This document shows positions 7,866 to 15,254 of a stretch of DNA of 64,000 nucleotides, in pieces. Source of the DNA: Pseudomonas fluorescens (lineage in GTDB: Bacteria; Pseudomonadota; Gammaproteobacteria; Pseudomonadales; Pseudomonadaceae); the NCBI RefSeq assembly GCF_900215245.1, contig NZ_LT907842.1:5704001-5768000 (forward strand), read 5' to 3'. Position 1 is the first letter of the stretch. The number at the start of each line of letters is the position of its first letter. The notes beneath the pieces were generated by a model that did no database searches, was not told the origin of the DNA, and saw nothing but the letters and a program-made list of their open reading frames with translations. Both the position numbers and the translations under genes were made by a program.

Positions 7866-8222
7866 TTATTTGGATTTGATTGCTGAGTTTGGGCTTGTTG
7901 TGATTGCTGGATTTGCAGTTTGATTGATGTTGATAGGCGAAACACTGTAGATAGCGTCTCGGGCCTTCAATGGGACTTGAATATCAATGTACTGCTTGAG
8001 TTGTTCATTGCCGTTGTTAATCTGCATCCTGAAAGAATCAGATTGAGCAAGAGACGTTCTTACAATCTCCTGCCTCATCATGGCAATGTCTTGGCTTCTT
8101 GTGACTTGATACTCATTGAGTGTGATGTGGGCATTGACCGTTAAGATGCAGCACCCAATCAGGACAGTGAAACAAGCTGCAAGAAGCCAACCCCAAACTT
8201 TATTATCTAGGGCTGACGACAT
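7866..8222 (-). CDS. Membrane-anchored protein, paralog of the 18700-19137 product
   Basis: 118 residues. One N-terminal membrane segment (VWGWLLAACFTVLIGCCILTV, about residues 9-29), then a helical stretch and a C-terminal motif NINQTANPAITTSPN. The same plan, with VQQTANPIINVSPT at the end, is found in the protein at 18700-19137. The membrane anchor and long periplasmic or cytoplasmic helix recall spanin-like or holin-associated proteins, but no lysis partner is seen. The start overlaps the tape measure stop (TAATG), so it is co-translated with tail genes. Confidence 0.6.
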   Translation of the reverse strand: MSSALDNKVWGWLLAACFTVLIGCCILTVNAHITLNEYQVTRSQDIAMMRQEIVRTSLAQSDSFRMQINNGNEQLKQYIDIQVPLKARDAIYSVSPININQTANPAITTSPNSAIKSK

Positions 8223-10537
8223 TAGTTGCCTCTTGCTTGGGACTGTGTAGCAGCGGCTCTTGCTGGACTCAACTTGTTAACAATGTCCTGCATCGTTCTT
8301 TCGGTTTCTCGACGATGATCCTCAAGCACTCCTTTCATTTCTTCAGGAGCAACACCGTTTAGGGTGATTGGTGCTTGGTTGAGTGTGATTGTGTTAACAA
8401 CGTTGTTATTGACAGCAGAAGCGGCGGCTTGTCCGTTTACAGCAGGTTGAACAAGTGGCGTCTTTGGAGTTGCACCCACCATGTTAGGGAAGGCTTTAGG
8501 GCCAGCATCAGGAGCAACAACAGTGTCTAGCTTTGGAATATCACTACCATCAGTTAGACGCCAAGGCGCTGTTGGGTCAACATTGCCAGCAGGGTTAGGC
8601 ATAGGGCCACCGCCCTGACGGTCTAGCTCTCGTCTTGCAACGATATCTGCACGTTGCTTGTCGTCAACTTCACGCTGCTTAACAATCTGGTCATACTTGT
8701 CATCATCAATCTTACCAACAAAGTGCAAACCATCTTGAACCTTGCGTAGTAGGTATGTGATTACATCAGCAAATGTAGTGATTGCATCAACGACAGCCGT
8801 AATCACTCCAATCAGAGTTTCACCTACAGTCTTGAACACACCAACATCATCAGCAATACCAAAGGCTTGCTTGATCGTGTGGTAGTAAGTAGTGAAGCTT
8901 GTTCCTAGCTCATCCATTGCAGAGCTAAGGTCTTGCATAAACTTAGGATCAAAGTAGCTCTTGCCGTTGTTAAACCAGTTGGCAAGCTCAGTCAAACCCT
9001 TAACCATACCTGTAACACCGTCAAGCACCGTGCTAGAAGAACGGCCCAAAGCTTCAAACTGTGGCTCAATAGCTTTTAGGAACTCTACAAGGCTGCTGTA
9101 TAGGGCAGGCATTGTGGTTTCCAATCCAGTGTTGTCAAAAGCAGAAGCCATGTTTGCTTGGTATTGGTTGGCGATTCGGTTATCCCAAGAGTCTTGGGTG
9201 TTGCGGGCTTTATCCAACAAGCCACCGTCATTAGCATGTTGATCCAGTGTCTTACCGAGTTCCATCATGAATCTTGTAAGTGCATCACCACTGATCTTTC
9301 TGTCTTGACGATCCTTACCGAAAGCTTTCAAGGCTTCATCACCAGTTAGCTTGCCACCGGATGCTTTTTGCCAAGCTTCAGCACCAAACTCGTTGGCGTG
9401 TGCCCCAAGGTGTTCTGCAATTTGGCCTGTCCATTCTTCAGAGAAGAGTTGACCTTTACCAAGGGCTTGACGCATACCAAGACTAATCTTAGACATATTT
9501 TCGTTAGACAAGTGTTGAGCCTTACCATATCTGAAGATGCCTTCAGCAGTGTTAGCAGCTTTATCAACTCCAACTTTAGAAGACAATGCACCAACGATTT
9601 TAGAGTAATCTGCTCCAAGCTCTTTTGTGGATAGTCCTTCTGTTTGTGCGAAGTTCTCAAAACGGTTGTTCATACGTGCAGCGTTCTCAGGAGTCTTATC
9701 TCCTACAGCTTGGAACTGCCCAAGGCGTTGGTTTCGAGTGTTAGCAGCTCGTTCAGCCGCTCGGGCAAAACCTGTGGAAGCGGCAACGATTGCAGCGAAT
9801 GCAGCCACTACCAGAGCAGCGGCACCAGCTACAGCACCCAACCCCATTGCTGCACGGCCTAGACCACCTGCAAGCCCTTCCAAGCCACCTAGAGCGCCTT
9901 CAGCACCACCAGTGACGCCACCAGCGAAACGACCAACACCGCCAAAGCGGTGAATGGCGTGGCTACCTACACCAAGCAAGCCACCGCCGTGAGCGGATCG
10001 TGGGCCACCGTGCCCAGGAGTGTTAGCCTGTCCTGCTGCACGTCTGTTTGCGGCATGTTGTTGTGCTGCTGCACGGGCTGCACGGATTTGGTGTTGCTGC
10101 TGGAGGTTGGCTAGACGGGACTGTTGAATCTGGTGTCCCACGGCTTGAGCGTGTTGCAAGGCTTGAGCTTTTGCAGCGGCATAGGCTGCTTTCTGTTGTT
10201 GTGCTGCCAACTGAGCTTGTTTGATCTGTAGAGCCACCTGTTGTTGCTGTGTCTTCAGACCACTTGCTCGGCTACTATTGTTGATCTTGGCAAGCTTGGC
10301 ATTCTGTAGCTGTGCTTGATGTTGAGCTTTGGTTTGTGCCTGTTGTGCAACAACCATGTTCTTAGCTGCCTGTCCTGCACCACCTGTACCCTTCAAAGCT
10401 TTATCAATGGCTTTACCAGTGTTACGGGCTTGAGCTTCGAGAGCTTTCATTACTGCTTTGGCTTGTTGGATTCCCTTTAGGTCAACCTTGAAACCAATCT
10501 TGGCGAATAGCTCGCCTAGTTCTTGATCAGTAACCAT
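8222..10537 (-). CDS. Phage tail tape measure protein
   Basis: 771 residues, the largest product of the element. The first 220 residues are Ala/Gln-rich coiled coil, then a Gly/Ala membrane-like segment (LGAVAGAAALVVAAFAAIVAA, about residues 235-258). A tape-measure core domain follows (RFENFAQTEGLSTKELGADY...FSEEWTGQIAEHLGAHANEFG...DALTRFMMELGKTLD). Such proteins set tail length and may enter the host envelope during injection. Start ATG 10537 overlaps the upstream stop as TGATG; a GTG lies 3 bases earlier. No frameshifted chaperone pair is seen immediately upstream. Confidence 0.9.
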   Translation of the reverse strand: MVTDQELGELFAKIGFKVDLKGIQQAKAVMKALEAQARNTGKAIDKALKGTGGAGQAAKNMVVAQQAQTKAQHQAQLQNAKLAKINNSSRASGLKTQQQQVALQIKQAQLAAQQQKAAYAAAKAQALQHAQAVGHQIQQSRLANLQQQHQIRAARAAAQQHAANRRAAGQANTPGHGGPRSAHGGGLLGVGSHAIHRFGGVGRFAGGVTGGAEGALGGLEGLAGGLGRAAMGLGAVAGAAALVVAAFAAIVAASTGFARAAERAANTRNQRLGQFQAVGDKTPENAARMNNRFENFAQTEGLSTKELGADYSKIVGALSSKVGVDKAANTAEGIFRYGKAQHLSNENMSKISLGMRQALGKGQLFSEEWTGQIAEHLGAHANEFGAEAWQKASGGKLTGDEALKAFGKDRQDRKISGDALTRFMMELGKTLDQHANDGGLLDKARNTQDSWDNRIANQYQANMASAFDNTGLETTMPALYSSLVEFLKAIEPQFEALGRSSSTVLDGVTGMVKGLTELANWFNNGKSYFDPKFMQDLSSAMDELGTSFTTYYHTIKQAFGIADDVGVFKTVGETLIGVITAVVDAITTFADVITYLLRKVQDGLHFVGKIDDDKYDQIVKQREVDDKQRADIVARRELDRQGGGPMPNPAGNVDPTAPWRLTDGSDIPKLDTVVAPDAGPKAFPNMVGATPKTPLVQPAVNGQAAASAVNNNVVNTITLNQAPITLNGVAPEEMKGVLEDHRRETERTMQDIVNKLSPARAAATQSQARGN

Positions 10538-10950
10538 CACATACGCTCTTGAATCAGTTGAAGTGCACGTGTTTGTACAGCGTCATCAGCATCAGCAATG
10601 CCATTCAAAGCTGTCTCAGAATCCAATACACCAGATGTTAGATACTGGGCCATCACTTCGATGTTTTTAGCATCTTCGGTTGTTGGTGCAATGAAGGCCA
10701 GAGCCTGTTCAATAGCGTAAGTGGAACGGATTACACGTTCATCACTCAGCACCTTGTCAGCGTATTTGAGGTCTGTGTAAGAAGCGTGTTTCAACACCTC
10801 TTCACCAAAACGCTTGCCGTATTCTTTGAAGTCGATCAGAGACAGGATGTAATCAACATCAGTGTGTTGGTTTGCAGCTTCCAAGCCTTGGCGGAATAGC
10901 TTCTCTACAAGATCAGAGAAGTAGGCTTGATGTGTACGTGTCATTGTCAT
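10537..10950 (-). CDS. Hypothetical tail-module protein upstream of tape measure
   Basis: 137 residues, all-helical and acidic (FSDLVEKLFRQGLEAANQH, DSETALNGIADADDAV). AAGGA is 9 bases upstream of ATG 10950, and its stop overlaps the tape measure start. In phages the gene just before the tape measure is often a tail assembly chaperone, and size and position fit that role, but the sequence shows no motif I can name. Treat the role as inferred from position only. Confidence 0.6.
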   Translation of the reverse strand: MTMTRTHQAYFSDLVEKLFRQGLEAANQHTDVDYILSLIDFKEYGKRFGEEVLKHASYTDLKYADKVLSDERVIRSTYAIEQALAFIAPTTEDAKNIEVMAQYLTSGVLDSETALNGIADADDAVQTRALQLIQERM

Positions 10951-10972
10951 TATTTGGTGTCCTTATAGGAAA

Positions 10973-10997
10973 AGAGCCGACACGGAATGTCAGCTCT
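10973..10997 (-). terminator. Terminator between the 11034 and 10950 genes
   Basis: On the minus strand, a 10-base stem with one G-U pair (AGAGCTGACA / TGTCGGCTCT), loop TTCCG, then TTTTCC. It may divide the small-gene cluster from the tape measure operon. Confidence 0.6.
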
Positions 10998-11033
10998 TGA
11001 AATTGGGTAAGAAAGGAAAGCTCAAAGCAGTTG

Positions 11034-11372
11034 TTAAACAGCCTTCAGCTTTGCATTCTCTTCTAGTAGTTGTTCCATGCGGATGCGGAAACCTTCAGCT
11101 TGCATGTTGGTGTAAAACAACTCACGCTCCAGCTTGTCAGATTGGCGAGAAAGAGTTTCCAGTTGGTCAACAATCAACTTACGATCATAAGCAACCTTGC
11201 GTGCTGCCTCACTACATACAGCGTTCTTTGCTTCCTCTTGTTCAAGCGTGCTCACCAACATCTGTACAGCGTAGAGTTGATCAGTTAGAACAAGATGATT
11301 GATGATGTGGTGATAACTGGATGGTGTTGTGGCTTGGTACTTCAGAATCAGTGCGTGTTGACCGTCTGTCAT
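11034..11372 (-). CDS. Coiled-coil hypothetical protein
   Basis: 112 residues. The C-terminal two thirds is a long helix (LIVDQLETLSRQSDKLEREL, then RIRMEQLLEENAKL) with heptad-like leucines. Likely oligomeric. It is one of a run of small genes transcribed toward the tape measure gene, ending at a terminator. No family recognised. Confidence 0.55.
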   Translation of the reverse strand: MTDGQHALILKYQATTPSSYHHIINHLVLTDQLYAVQMLVSTLEQEEAKNAVCSEAARKVAYDRKLIVDQLETLSRQSDKLERELFYTNMQAEGFRIRMEQLLEENAKLKAV

Positions 11373-11393
11373 TGTCTTAATCTCCTGTGTCTC

Positions 11394-11768
11394 TTATTTG
11401 CTGAAGTTGAAAACCAAACCTTCTTGGGGTTTGACGTTGCCCGCTGCATCAACACCTTTCTTCTCCTGCACCTTTAGAGGAATGAAGACAGGGCAATAAC
11501 TCTTGAAGATGTCGTGACATTCTTGTTCGACAGTCTTGGAGCCTTTGCGTGGGCGTCCGGGGGACTTCTTCTTAACTGGCAATGTGATGTGTTCAAAGCT
11601 TGCAATCATCTTGGCTTCTTCAATCATGTGTTGAAGACGTTGAATGTGCTCTTCTGGAAAGCCACAAGAGAGAGCACGTGTTAGGGCTTTCTCAAGTGGT
11701 TCAATTGTTTGTTTGTAGATGCGAGCAGCAAACTTTAGCTTCTGCTCTGCTGTCATAGCGTTGGACAT
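11394..11768 (-). CDS. Hypothetical protein with AT-hook-like motif
   Basis: 124 residues. The middle carries KKKSPGRPRKGSK, a textbook AT-hook core (PGRPRKG), after a helical N-terminal part (LKFAARIYKQTIEPLEKAL). An AT-hook binds the minor groove of AT-rich DNA, so a DNA-organising or regulatory role is plausible in this AT-rich element. The start overlaps the stop of the 43-residue gene (TAATG). The assignment of the hook is by motif only. Confidence 0.6.
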   Translation of the reverse strand: MSNAMTAEQKLKFAARIYKQTIEPLEKALTRALSCGFPEEHIQRLQHMIEEAKMIASFEHITLPVKKKSPGRPRKGSKTVEQECHDIFKSYCPVFIPLKVQEKKGVDAAGNVKPQEGLVFNFSK

Positions 11769-11899
11769 TATTCTATTTCCTCTTGTTCGTAACGACGTTT
11801 ACCGTCCCTACGTTGAGAGCGGTTCTTGTCTTTGTGTTTTGGTTTGGACTTAGAAGGGGCAGCGCCCCATTCATCGTTGTCGTATTGGGCAGTGTTCAT
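11768..11899 (-). CDS. 43-residue highly charged protein
   Basis: Short frame starting MNTAQYDNDEWG and rich in Lys/Arg (SKPKHKDKNRSQRRDGKRR), ending EQEEIE. Both ends overlap neighbours as TAATG, so it sits in a chain of coupled genes and is very likely translated. The basic stretch suggests nucleic-acid contact. No family recognised. Confidence 0.6.
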   Translation of the reverse strand: MNTAQYDNDEWGAAPSKSKPKHKDKNRSQRRDGKRRYEQEEIE

Positions 11900-12204
11900 T
11901 ACTTCTTGTATCTCTCTTGCAGCATCTGCATTGTCAGCTCAGCAGATGTTAGCTGTGGTGCTGTTTGTGCGAGCGTTACTGTATGTACATTTGTCTTGGC
12001 TACAGACTTAGCGACTGCCTCGGCCTTAGAAGCTTTGGCCTTCTGCACTGTCTCTCTGAGATAGTCTTGCTCTTCAACAAGCACTTTGTAGAACTGAAAG
12101 AATCCAGCGTCATCTAGGTTGATGGCTGAAGTGGCGAGCACTTCAGTAACATCAGCGTCAAACAGCTTAGCAATAAGCATCTTGCGGTATTGTTGTTCAC
12201 TCAT
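11899..12204 (-). CDS. Small hypothetical protein
   Basis: 101 residues, helical (MSEQQYRKMLIAKLFDADVTEV, later KAKASKAEAVAKSVAKTN). Start overlaps the upstream stop and its stop overlaps the downstream start, so it is part of a coupled run. No function can be assigned. Confidence 0.55.
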   Translation of the reverse strand: MSEQQYRKMLIAKLFDADVTEVLATSAINLDDAGFFQFYKVLVEEQDYLRETVQKAKASKAEAVAKSVAKTNVHTVTLAQTAPQLTSAELTMQMLQERYKK

Positions 12205-12446
12205 TACTTGGCAGCCTTCAATTCTTCTACATCCTTAACAAGCATTGCTGTCTGTGCAGCACGGCCTTTGGCGATGTCTTGTGTTCTTTTCAAGGAGGAC
12301 TCCAACTGATCAACCTTCTTGGCAAGGTCTAACTCTTCAGCGGTAATTGCTTCGATCTTGGCATCCAATTCTTCCACTTGTTCTTGTAGAAGCCTGATTG
12401 CATAGTGCAGTTGGCTAGACAATTGACACAGTTCTCGTTTAGTCAT
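12204..12446 (-). CDS. Small coiled-coil protein
   Basis: 80 residues, almost entirely predicted coiled coil (LLQEQVEELDAKIEAITAEE, LAKKVDQLESSLKRTQD). Overlaps both neighbours by single bases. Likely a structural or adaptor protein; no family recognised. Confidence 0.55.
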   Translation of the reverse strand: MTKRELCQLSSQLHYAIRLLQEQVEELDAKIEAITAEELDLAKKVDQLESSLKRTQDIAKGRAAQTAMLVKDVEELKAAK

Positions 12447-12967
12447 TACTTAGCCCCTTTCATACGAGCACGTACACGCTTATCAAAATCAGCCTGTACA
12501 CGTGCTGCGTCTTCTTCTTTGAGTTGAGCAGCAATAGCAGCTTCTTCAGCTTTCAATGCTTCAGCTTCTTGTGCAAACACACGTTCGTTATGTGCGTCAA
12601 TGTCTGCTGTGTATTTGGCTGTGACCTCAGATGTGATGGCCTTAATGTCTTCAGCCTGAAGAACTTCAGGCTTAACAACATAGATTTTTACGAGTTTGTT
12701 ACCGATAGATGGTTGGTAGATACTGCCTGTGTAGAGTTTGTATCCTTGATCAACTTTGTTTTGCACTTCGTTCATTGCCGCTTGAGGGAAAGAAGCTTCT
12801 ACAACTTCCAAGGCACCACGGAGGTTGAACTCACCAGTTCGCAGACGGCCATGTCCATCAAGAAAGCTGTCACGGCCTTGTACAGTTACAGCGTAGGCTT
12901 GCGTTTCGTAGTCAATGAGCGTTTGCAGTTCTTGTTTATCGTGCTTCTTGATTGTTAGGGTAGTCAT
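12446..12967 (-). CDS. Hypothetical protein with helical tail
   Basis: 173 residues from ATG 12967 (AAGGA a few bases upstream in the leader ACAAGGAAAAACATT). N-terminal alpha/beta part (LTIKKHDKQELQTLIDYETQAYAVTVQGRD) with HGRLRTGEFNLRGAL, then a charged coiled coil (EEAAIAAQLKEEDAARVQADF). A longer frame to 13081 overlaps the previous gene without a site. It resembles the next gene at 12993 in using xxPxI/K and VxVVxMEKP/VVKPEVLQAED-type endings (both have LQ(A/T)(E/A)(D/E)LKAI), so the two may be related. Confidence 0.55.
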   Translation of the reverse strand: MTTLTIKKHDKQELQTLIDYETQAYAVTVQGRDSFLDGHGRLRTGEFNLRGALEVVEASFPQAAMNEVQNKVDQGYKLYTGSIYQPSIGNKLVKIYVVKPEVLQAEDIKAITSEVTAKYTADIDAHNERVFAQEAEALKAEEAAIAAQLKEEDAARVQADFDKRVRARMKGAK

Positions 12968-12992
12968 AATGTTTTTCCTTGTATTCGTTTGG

Positions 12993-13262
12993 TTATTGAG
13001 CAGCGTCAATGGCTGCATAGATTGCTTTGAGTTCTGCTGTTTGTAGCTTGGCTGGCTTTTCCATATGCACCACTTGCACAACAGACCAGTTCATGTTGCT
13101 GGCAGTGATGAAAGGATCAGCAGCACGCTTGTAGCCTTTGCTAACAAGGTCGTCATACTGACGAAACATATCTACATGAAAGTTGGTGTAGATGATTTCG
13201 TACTTGCCTTGGGCTTCATATTTGGCTGAGGCTTCAGTCTTCAGTGTTTGTGTGTCGGTCAT
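12993..13262 (-). CDS. Hypothetical protein, possibly related to the 12446-12967 product
   Basis: 89 residues from ATG 13262, which overlaps the upstream stop (TGATG). The C-terminal half (KGYKRAADPFITASNMNWSV, VVHMEKPAKLQTAELKAIY) resembles the matching part of the downstream protein (QGYKLYTGSIYQPSIGNKLV, YVVKPEVLQAEDIKAI). This suggests tandem duplication of a small domain. Function unknown. Confidence 0.55.
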   Translation of the reverse strand: MTDTQTLKTEASAKYEAQGKYEIIYTNFHVDMFRQYDDLVSKGYKRAADPFITASNMNWSVVQVVHMEKPAKLQTAELKAIYAAIDAAQ

Positions 13263-13465
13263 CAGAATTCGTATCCTTGTTCTTTGCACCACTGGGAATA
13301 CTCTTCAAGCGTTTCGTCTTCAGAGTCACCAGCGTAGCGGTTAGATTTGATGAACATGAAAGACTCATGTGTTAGGTCGCCTTCATCCAAAGTGGCAAGA
13401 AACTCTGTACGCCACATCTCGTTAGAAAGTTGTGTTTGTGTTCCGATTGCAAAAGTGTTTTCCAT
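13262..13465 (-). CDS. Small acidic hypothetical protein
   Basis: 67 residues (MENTFAIGTQTQLSNEMWRT ... DSEDETLEEYSQWCKEQGYEF), strongly acidic. Its stop overlaps the next start. Acidic small phage proteins often act as inhibitors or DNA mimics, but there is no specific evidence for that here. Confidence 0.5.
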   Translation of the reverse strand: MENTFAIGTQTQLSNEMWRTEFLATLDEGDLTHESFMFIKSNRYAGDSEDETLEEYSQWCKEQGYEF

Positions 13466-13468
13466 TGC

Positions 13469-13570
13469 TCAAGCCTTCTTGTTTAGGAAGTGGCATTGAA
13501 GAACACCGAGGGAGTAGCCAATAGCCAAGAAGGCAAAGCAGAAAGCACCTACTGTGATTGGGTCAAACAT
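13469..13570 (-). CDS. 33-residue single-pass membrane protein
   Basis: MFDPITVGAFCFAFLAIGYS then LGVLQCHFLNKKA. Nearly all of it is one hydrophobic helix. AAGGAA lies 7 bases upstream of ATG 13570, and the start overlaps the end of the zinc-knuckle gene by 8 bases. Size and shape fit a small holin-like or membrane-regulator peptide; function is unproven. Confidence 0.55.
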   Translation of the reverse strand: MFDPITVGAFCFAFLAIGYSLGVLQCHFLNKKA

Positions 13571-13868
13571 GTTGAGATTCCTTGTTAAGCAGTTTGTAGA
13601 GCATGGATTGTTTTCTGTTCTTGCTGTCCTCTGGAGTTTCTAGAATCAATGCAGCTACTGCACCTAGGATTTCAGAATCAGAGAGTTTGGAGATTTGTTG
13701 TTTGTAGAATTCGAAGATTGAAGTCTTGGCTTGCTCAATCTCTTTATCAGGGTCTTGGTTGTGTCTGTACGAATGGGAGCGGCAAGAGCTACTGCAAAAA
13801 CGAGATGTTGAACGTTGTGCAGGGTAAAGCTCGCCACACCATCCGCACACTTTTGTAGTGTGGGCCAT
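13563..13868 (-). CDS. Zinc-knuckle protein 1
   Basis: 101 residues from ATG 13868 (AAGGA upstream); the frame extends to 13967 without a good site. The N-terminus has a CxxC...CxxxxC metal site (VCGWCGELYP, then RFCSSSCRSH), followed by a helical region (KTSIFEFYKQQISKLSDSE). Three other element proteins have the same knuckle at the N-terminus. It is the first gene downstream of the candidate structured RNA and its promoter. Likely binds nucleic acid or a partner protein via the zinc site. Confidence 0.65.
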   Translation of the reverse strand: MAHTTKVCGWCGELYPAQRSTSRFCSSSCRSHSYRHNQDPDKEIEQAKTSIFEFYKQQISKLSDSEILGAVAALILETPEDSKNRKQSMLYKLLNKESQHV

Positions 13869-13975
13869 GTAGATTTTCCTTGTATGTCTGTGGTGTGAAC
13901 GGGAGCGGAACGGTAAAAGATACGAGCACAAAGAAAAGCAGCACTTTGGCTGCATCGCTCTGTACAAGGAATTAG

Positions 13976-14408
13976 TTAGGGTTTCGCACCAGCTACCCTG
14001 AAGCTGTGAAAAAGTTGCTGCTCACTGTTTATTAAGTTTGCCGTGTGCTGTCTTGCTGACTCATTGCGAATCAACAGGAATCTGAATCAAGAGCAGTGTT
14101 CCACACCGTACTGCTAAGACGGCTCTTTCATCACTGAGCTAAGAACGACCAAAGCCGTGAGGTGTGTTCAAGTGATCGCCAGCAACTTGATGGTACTGAA
14201 ACAGGCCATGAAGAGCCTTGCGGATGTTTAAATGAGTGTTTCGAAGGAGTGCCGGTATTGAGCAACCACCGGCGCGGTGCTAACAAAGCGTGGGAGGACA
14301 CGCTTGCTCAGGCATACCAACCAGTTAGAAAGGAGGAGTAAACTAACGATCGGTATTAGAAGGGATTTTGGTAGCAAGAAAGACAACTAAGCATCTTTCC
14401 TTTGCTCG
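13976..14408 (-). ncRNA. Candidate structured RNA, about 430 nt (strand uncertain)
   Basis: No protein gene is supported here, yet many helices can be drawn. These pair 13978-13982 with 13995-13999, 14092-14097 with 14110-14115, 14119-14124 with 14153-14158, 14168-14173 with 14185-14190, 14267-14271 with 14275-14279, 14286-14292 with 14299-14305, 14324-14328 with 14343-14347, and 14374-14383 with 14394-14405. An outer helix (14254-14265 with 14304-14318) closes two hairpins into a three-way junction. On the minus strand two loops show UCCUCC-type sequence; on the plus strand the same loops show GGAGGA. The promoter at 14415-14442 favours the minus strand. Family not recognised. Confidence 0.5.
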
Positions 14409-14414
14409 TATGTT

Positions 14415-14442
14415 ATTATCTCACGGATTTGACAGAAGTCAA
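14415..14442 (-). promoter_or_regulatory. Sigma70-like promoter reading into the structured RNA region
   Basis: On the minus strand TTGACT (14442-14437), 16 bases, GATAAT (14420-14415). Transcription would start near 14408 and run through the RNA candidate into the zinc-knuckle gene. Confidence 0.55.
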
Positions 14443-14600
14443 TACCTAAGTGTCATTTTTATGCAACTTTTTGACAATTATTTTCAACTAGCTTGCTTCT
14501 CCTACCATAACTTAAACTGTATCTGACAAGCTCGTTTAGAGGCTCTTCAATTTATGTTCTGTTGTTGGATTGCGTTCGGTATTTAATGAGGGTAAATGGC

Positions 14601-14624
14601 AATCGGCCAAAAATTTGGCCGATT
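14601..14624. repeat. Perfect 11-base hairpin before a small ORF
   Basis: Arms AATCGGCCAAA and TTTGGCCGATT around AA. It lies 16 bases before the start codon at 14641 and could be an operator or translational control hairpin. There is no U-run, so it is unlikely to be a simple terminator. Confidence 0.55.
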
Positions 14625-14640
14625 GGATTAGGAGAACAAT

Positions 14641-14739
14641 ATGAGTATCAAACAGAGTGCTTCGCTCTGCTCGCTGACTACTGGCAGCCGTTGGGCTATC
14701 GGCTTCTCTGATTCTTGCCGGGGGCACTTTGATTGTTAA
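14641..14739 (+). CDS. Possible 32-residue peptide
   Basis: ATG at 14641 has TTAGGAGAACAAT just before it, a very good ribosome site. Encodes MSIKQSASLCSLTTGSRWAI and then GFSDSCRGHFDC. Three Cys and no domain. It would be on the strand opposite to the neighbouring genes. It may be a leader peptide or toxin-like micro-protein, or chance. Confidence 0.35.
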   Translation: MSIKQSASLCSLTTGSRWAIGFSDSCRGHFDC

Positions 14740-14952
14740 CCAACGCTGTGAGGCTTTCTGCTGCCATCTACAAGGCGAGAGATGTTCAGTCTAACCTTTG
14801 GACTGCTCACAGCTTAGAATTACTCACACGTTGCCGTGTGGAGCCTCAAGGCTTCTCGCATTTGAATGTGATTCACTTCAAAGCTGACTACCCTATCAAA
14901 CAACAAACAACACAACATTCAAAAGAGAGTAAGCCTCAAAGGGTTGTCTGCC

Positions 14953-14967
14953 GTGAACGATGTTCAC
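14953..14967. repeat. Palindrome family B, copy 1 (GTGAACGATGTTCAC)
   Basis: Perfect 6-base arms around GAT; identical copy at 15062-15076, 109 bases away. Confidence 0.65.
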
Positions 14968-15061
14968 AGTGTGCCCTTTGGCCTTGTGCCTAGTGATGGT
15001 GGTTTGTGTTTGTTGCTTGAGGGAGTACAGACGACAACGCGGGTTGTCAGGGAATACCACT

Positions 15062-15076
15062 GTGAACGATGTTCAC
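15062..15076. repeat. Palindrome family B, copy 2 (GTGAACGATGTTCAC)
   Basis: Identical to 14953-14967. The GAAC/GTTC arms resemble family A (CTGAAC/GTTCAG), so one regulator family may bind both. Confidence 0.65.
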
Positions 15077-15206
15077 GGGTTACTACTTGAGGTGTTGTAT
15101 CACGCTGTGGGTGTCAGCTTCAGAGTGGGTATTCTGTGCGGCTTGTCACACTCCAAAATGGCTCAAACCCTTGATTGGCGTGGGCTACAGGGCATATGGG
15201 GTACAC

Positions 15207-15226
15207 TTTTAGTGGACAACATTTCA
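15207..15226 (+). repeat. 20-base motif, copy 2 (TTTTAGTGGACAACATTTCA)
   Basis: Near-identical to 4932-4951. Located just past the end of the 445-residue gene. Confidence 0.5.
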
Positions 15227-15254
15227 CAGCAGATAGAGCGGTGTGTCTCAAGGT

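Larger units (their letters stand above)
14443..15254. other. Non-coding or weakly coding stretch with palindromes
   Basis: About 800 bases with only short, unsupported frames except the 32-codon ORF at 14641. It holds a long perfect hairpin, two copies of a GTGAAC palindrome and the second copy of the 20-base motif. The frames 14733-14993 and 14960-15454 (plus) have no ribosome site or domain and are not called. Confidence 0.5.

Noticed and set aside
14070..14160. tRNA-like fragment (TAGCTCAGTGATGAAAGAGC on the minus strand)
   Set aside because: A D-arm-like stretch is visible, but no acceptor stem, anticodon arm or T-arm can be fitted around it.
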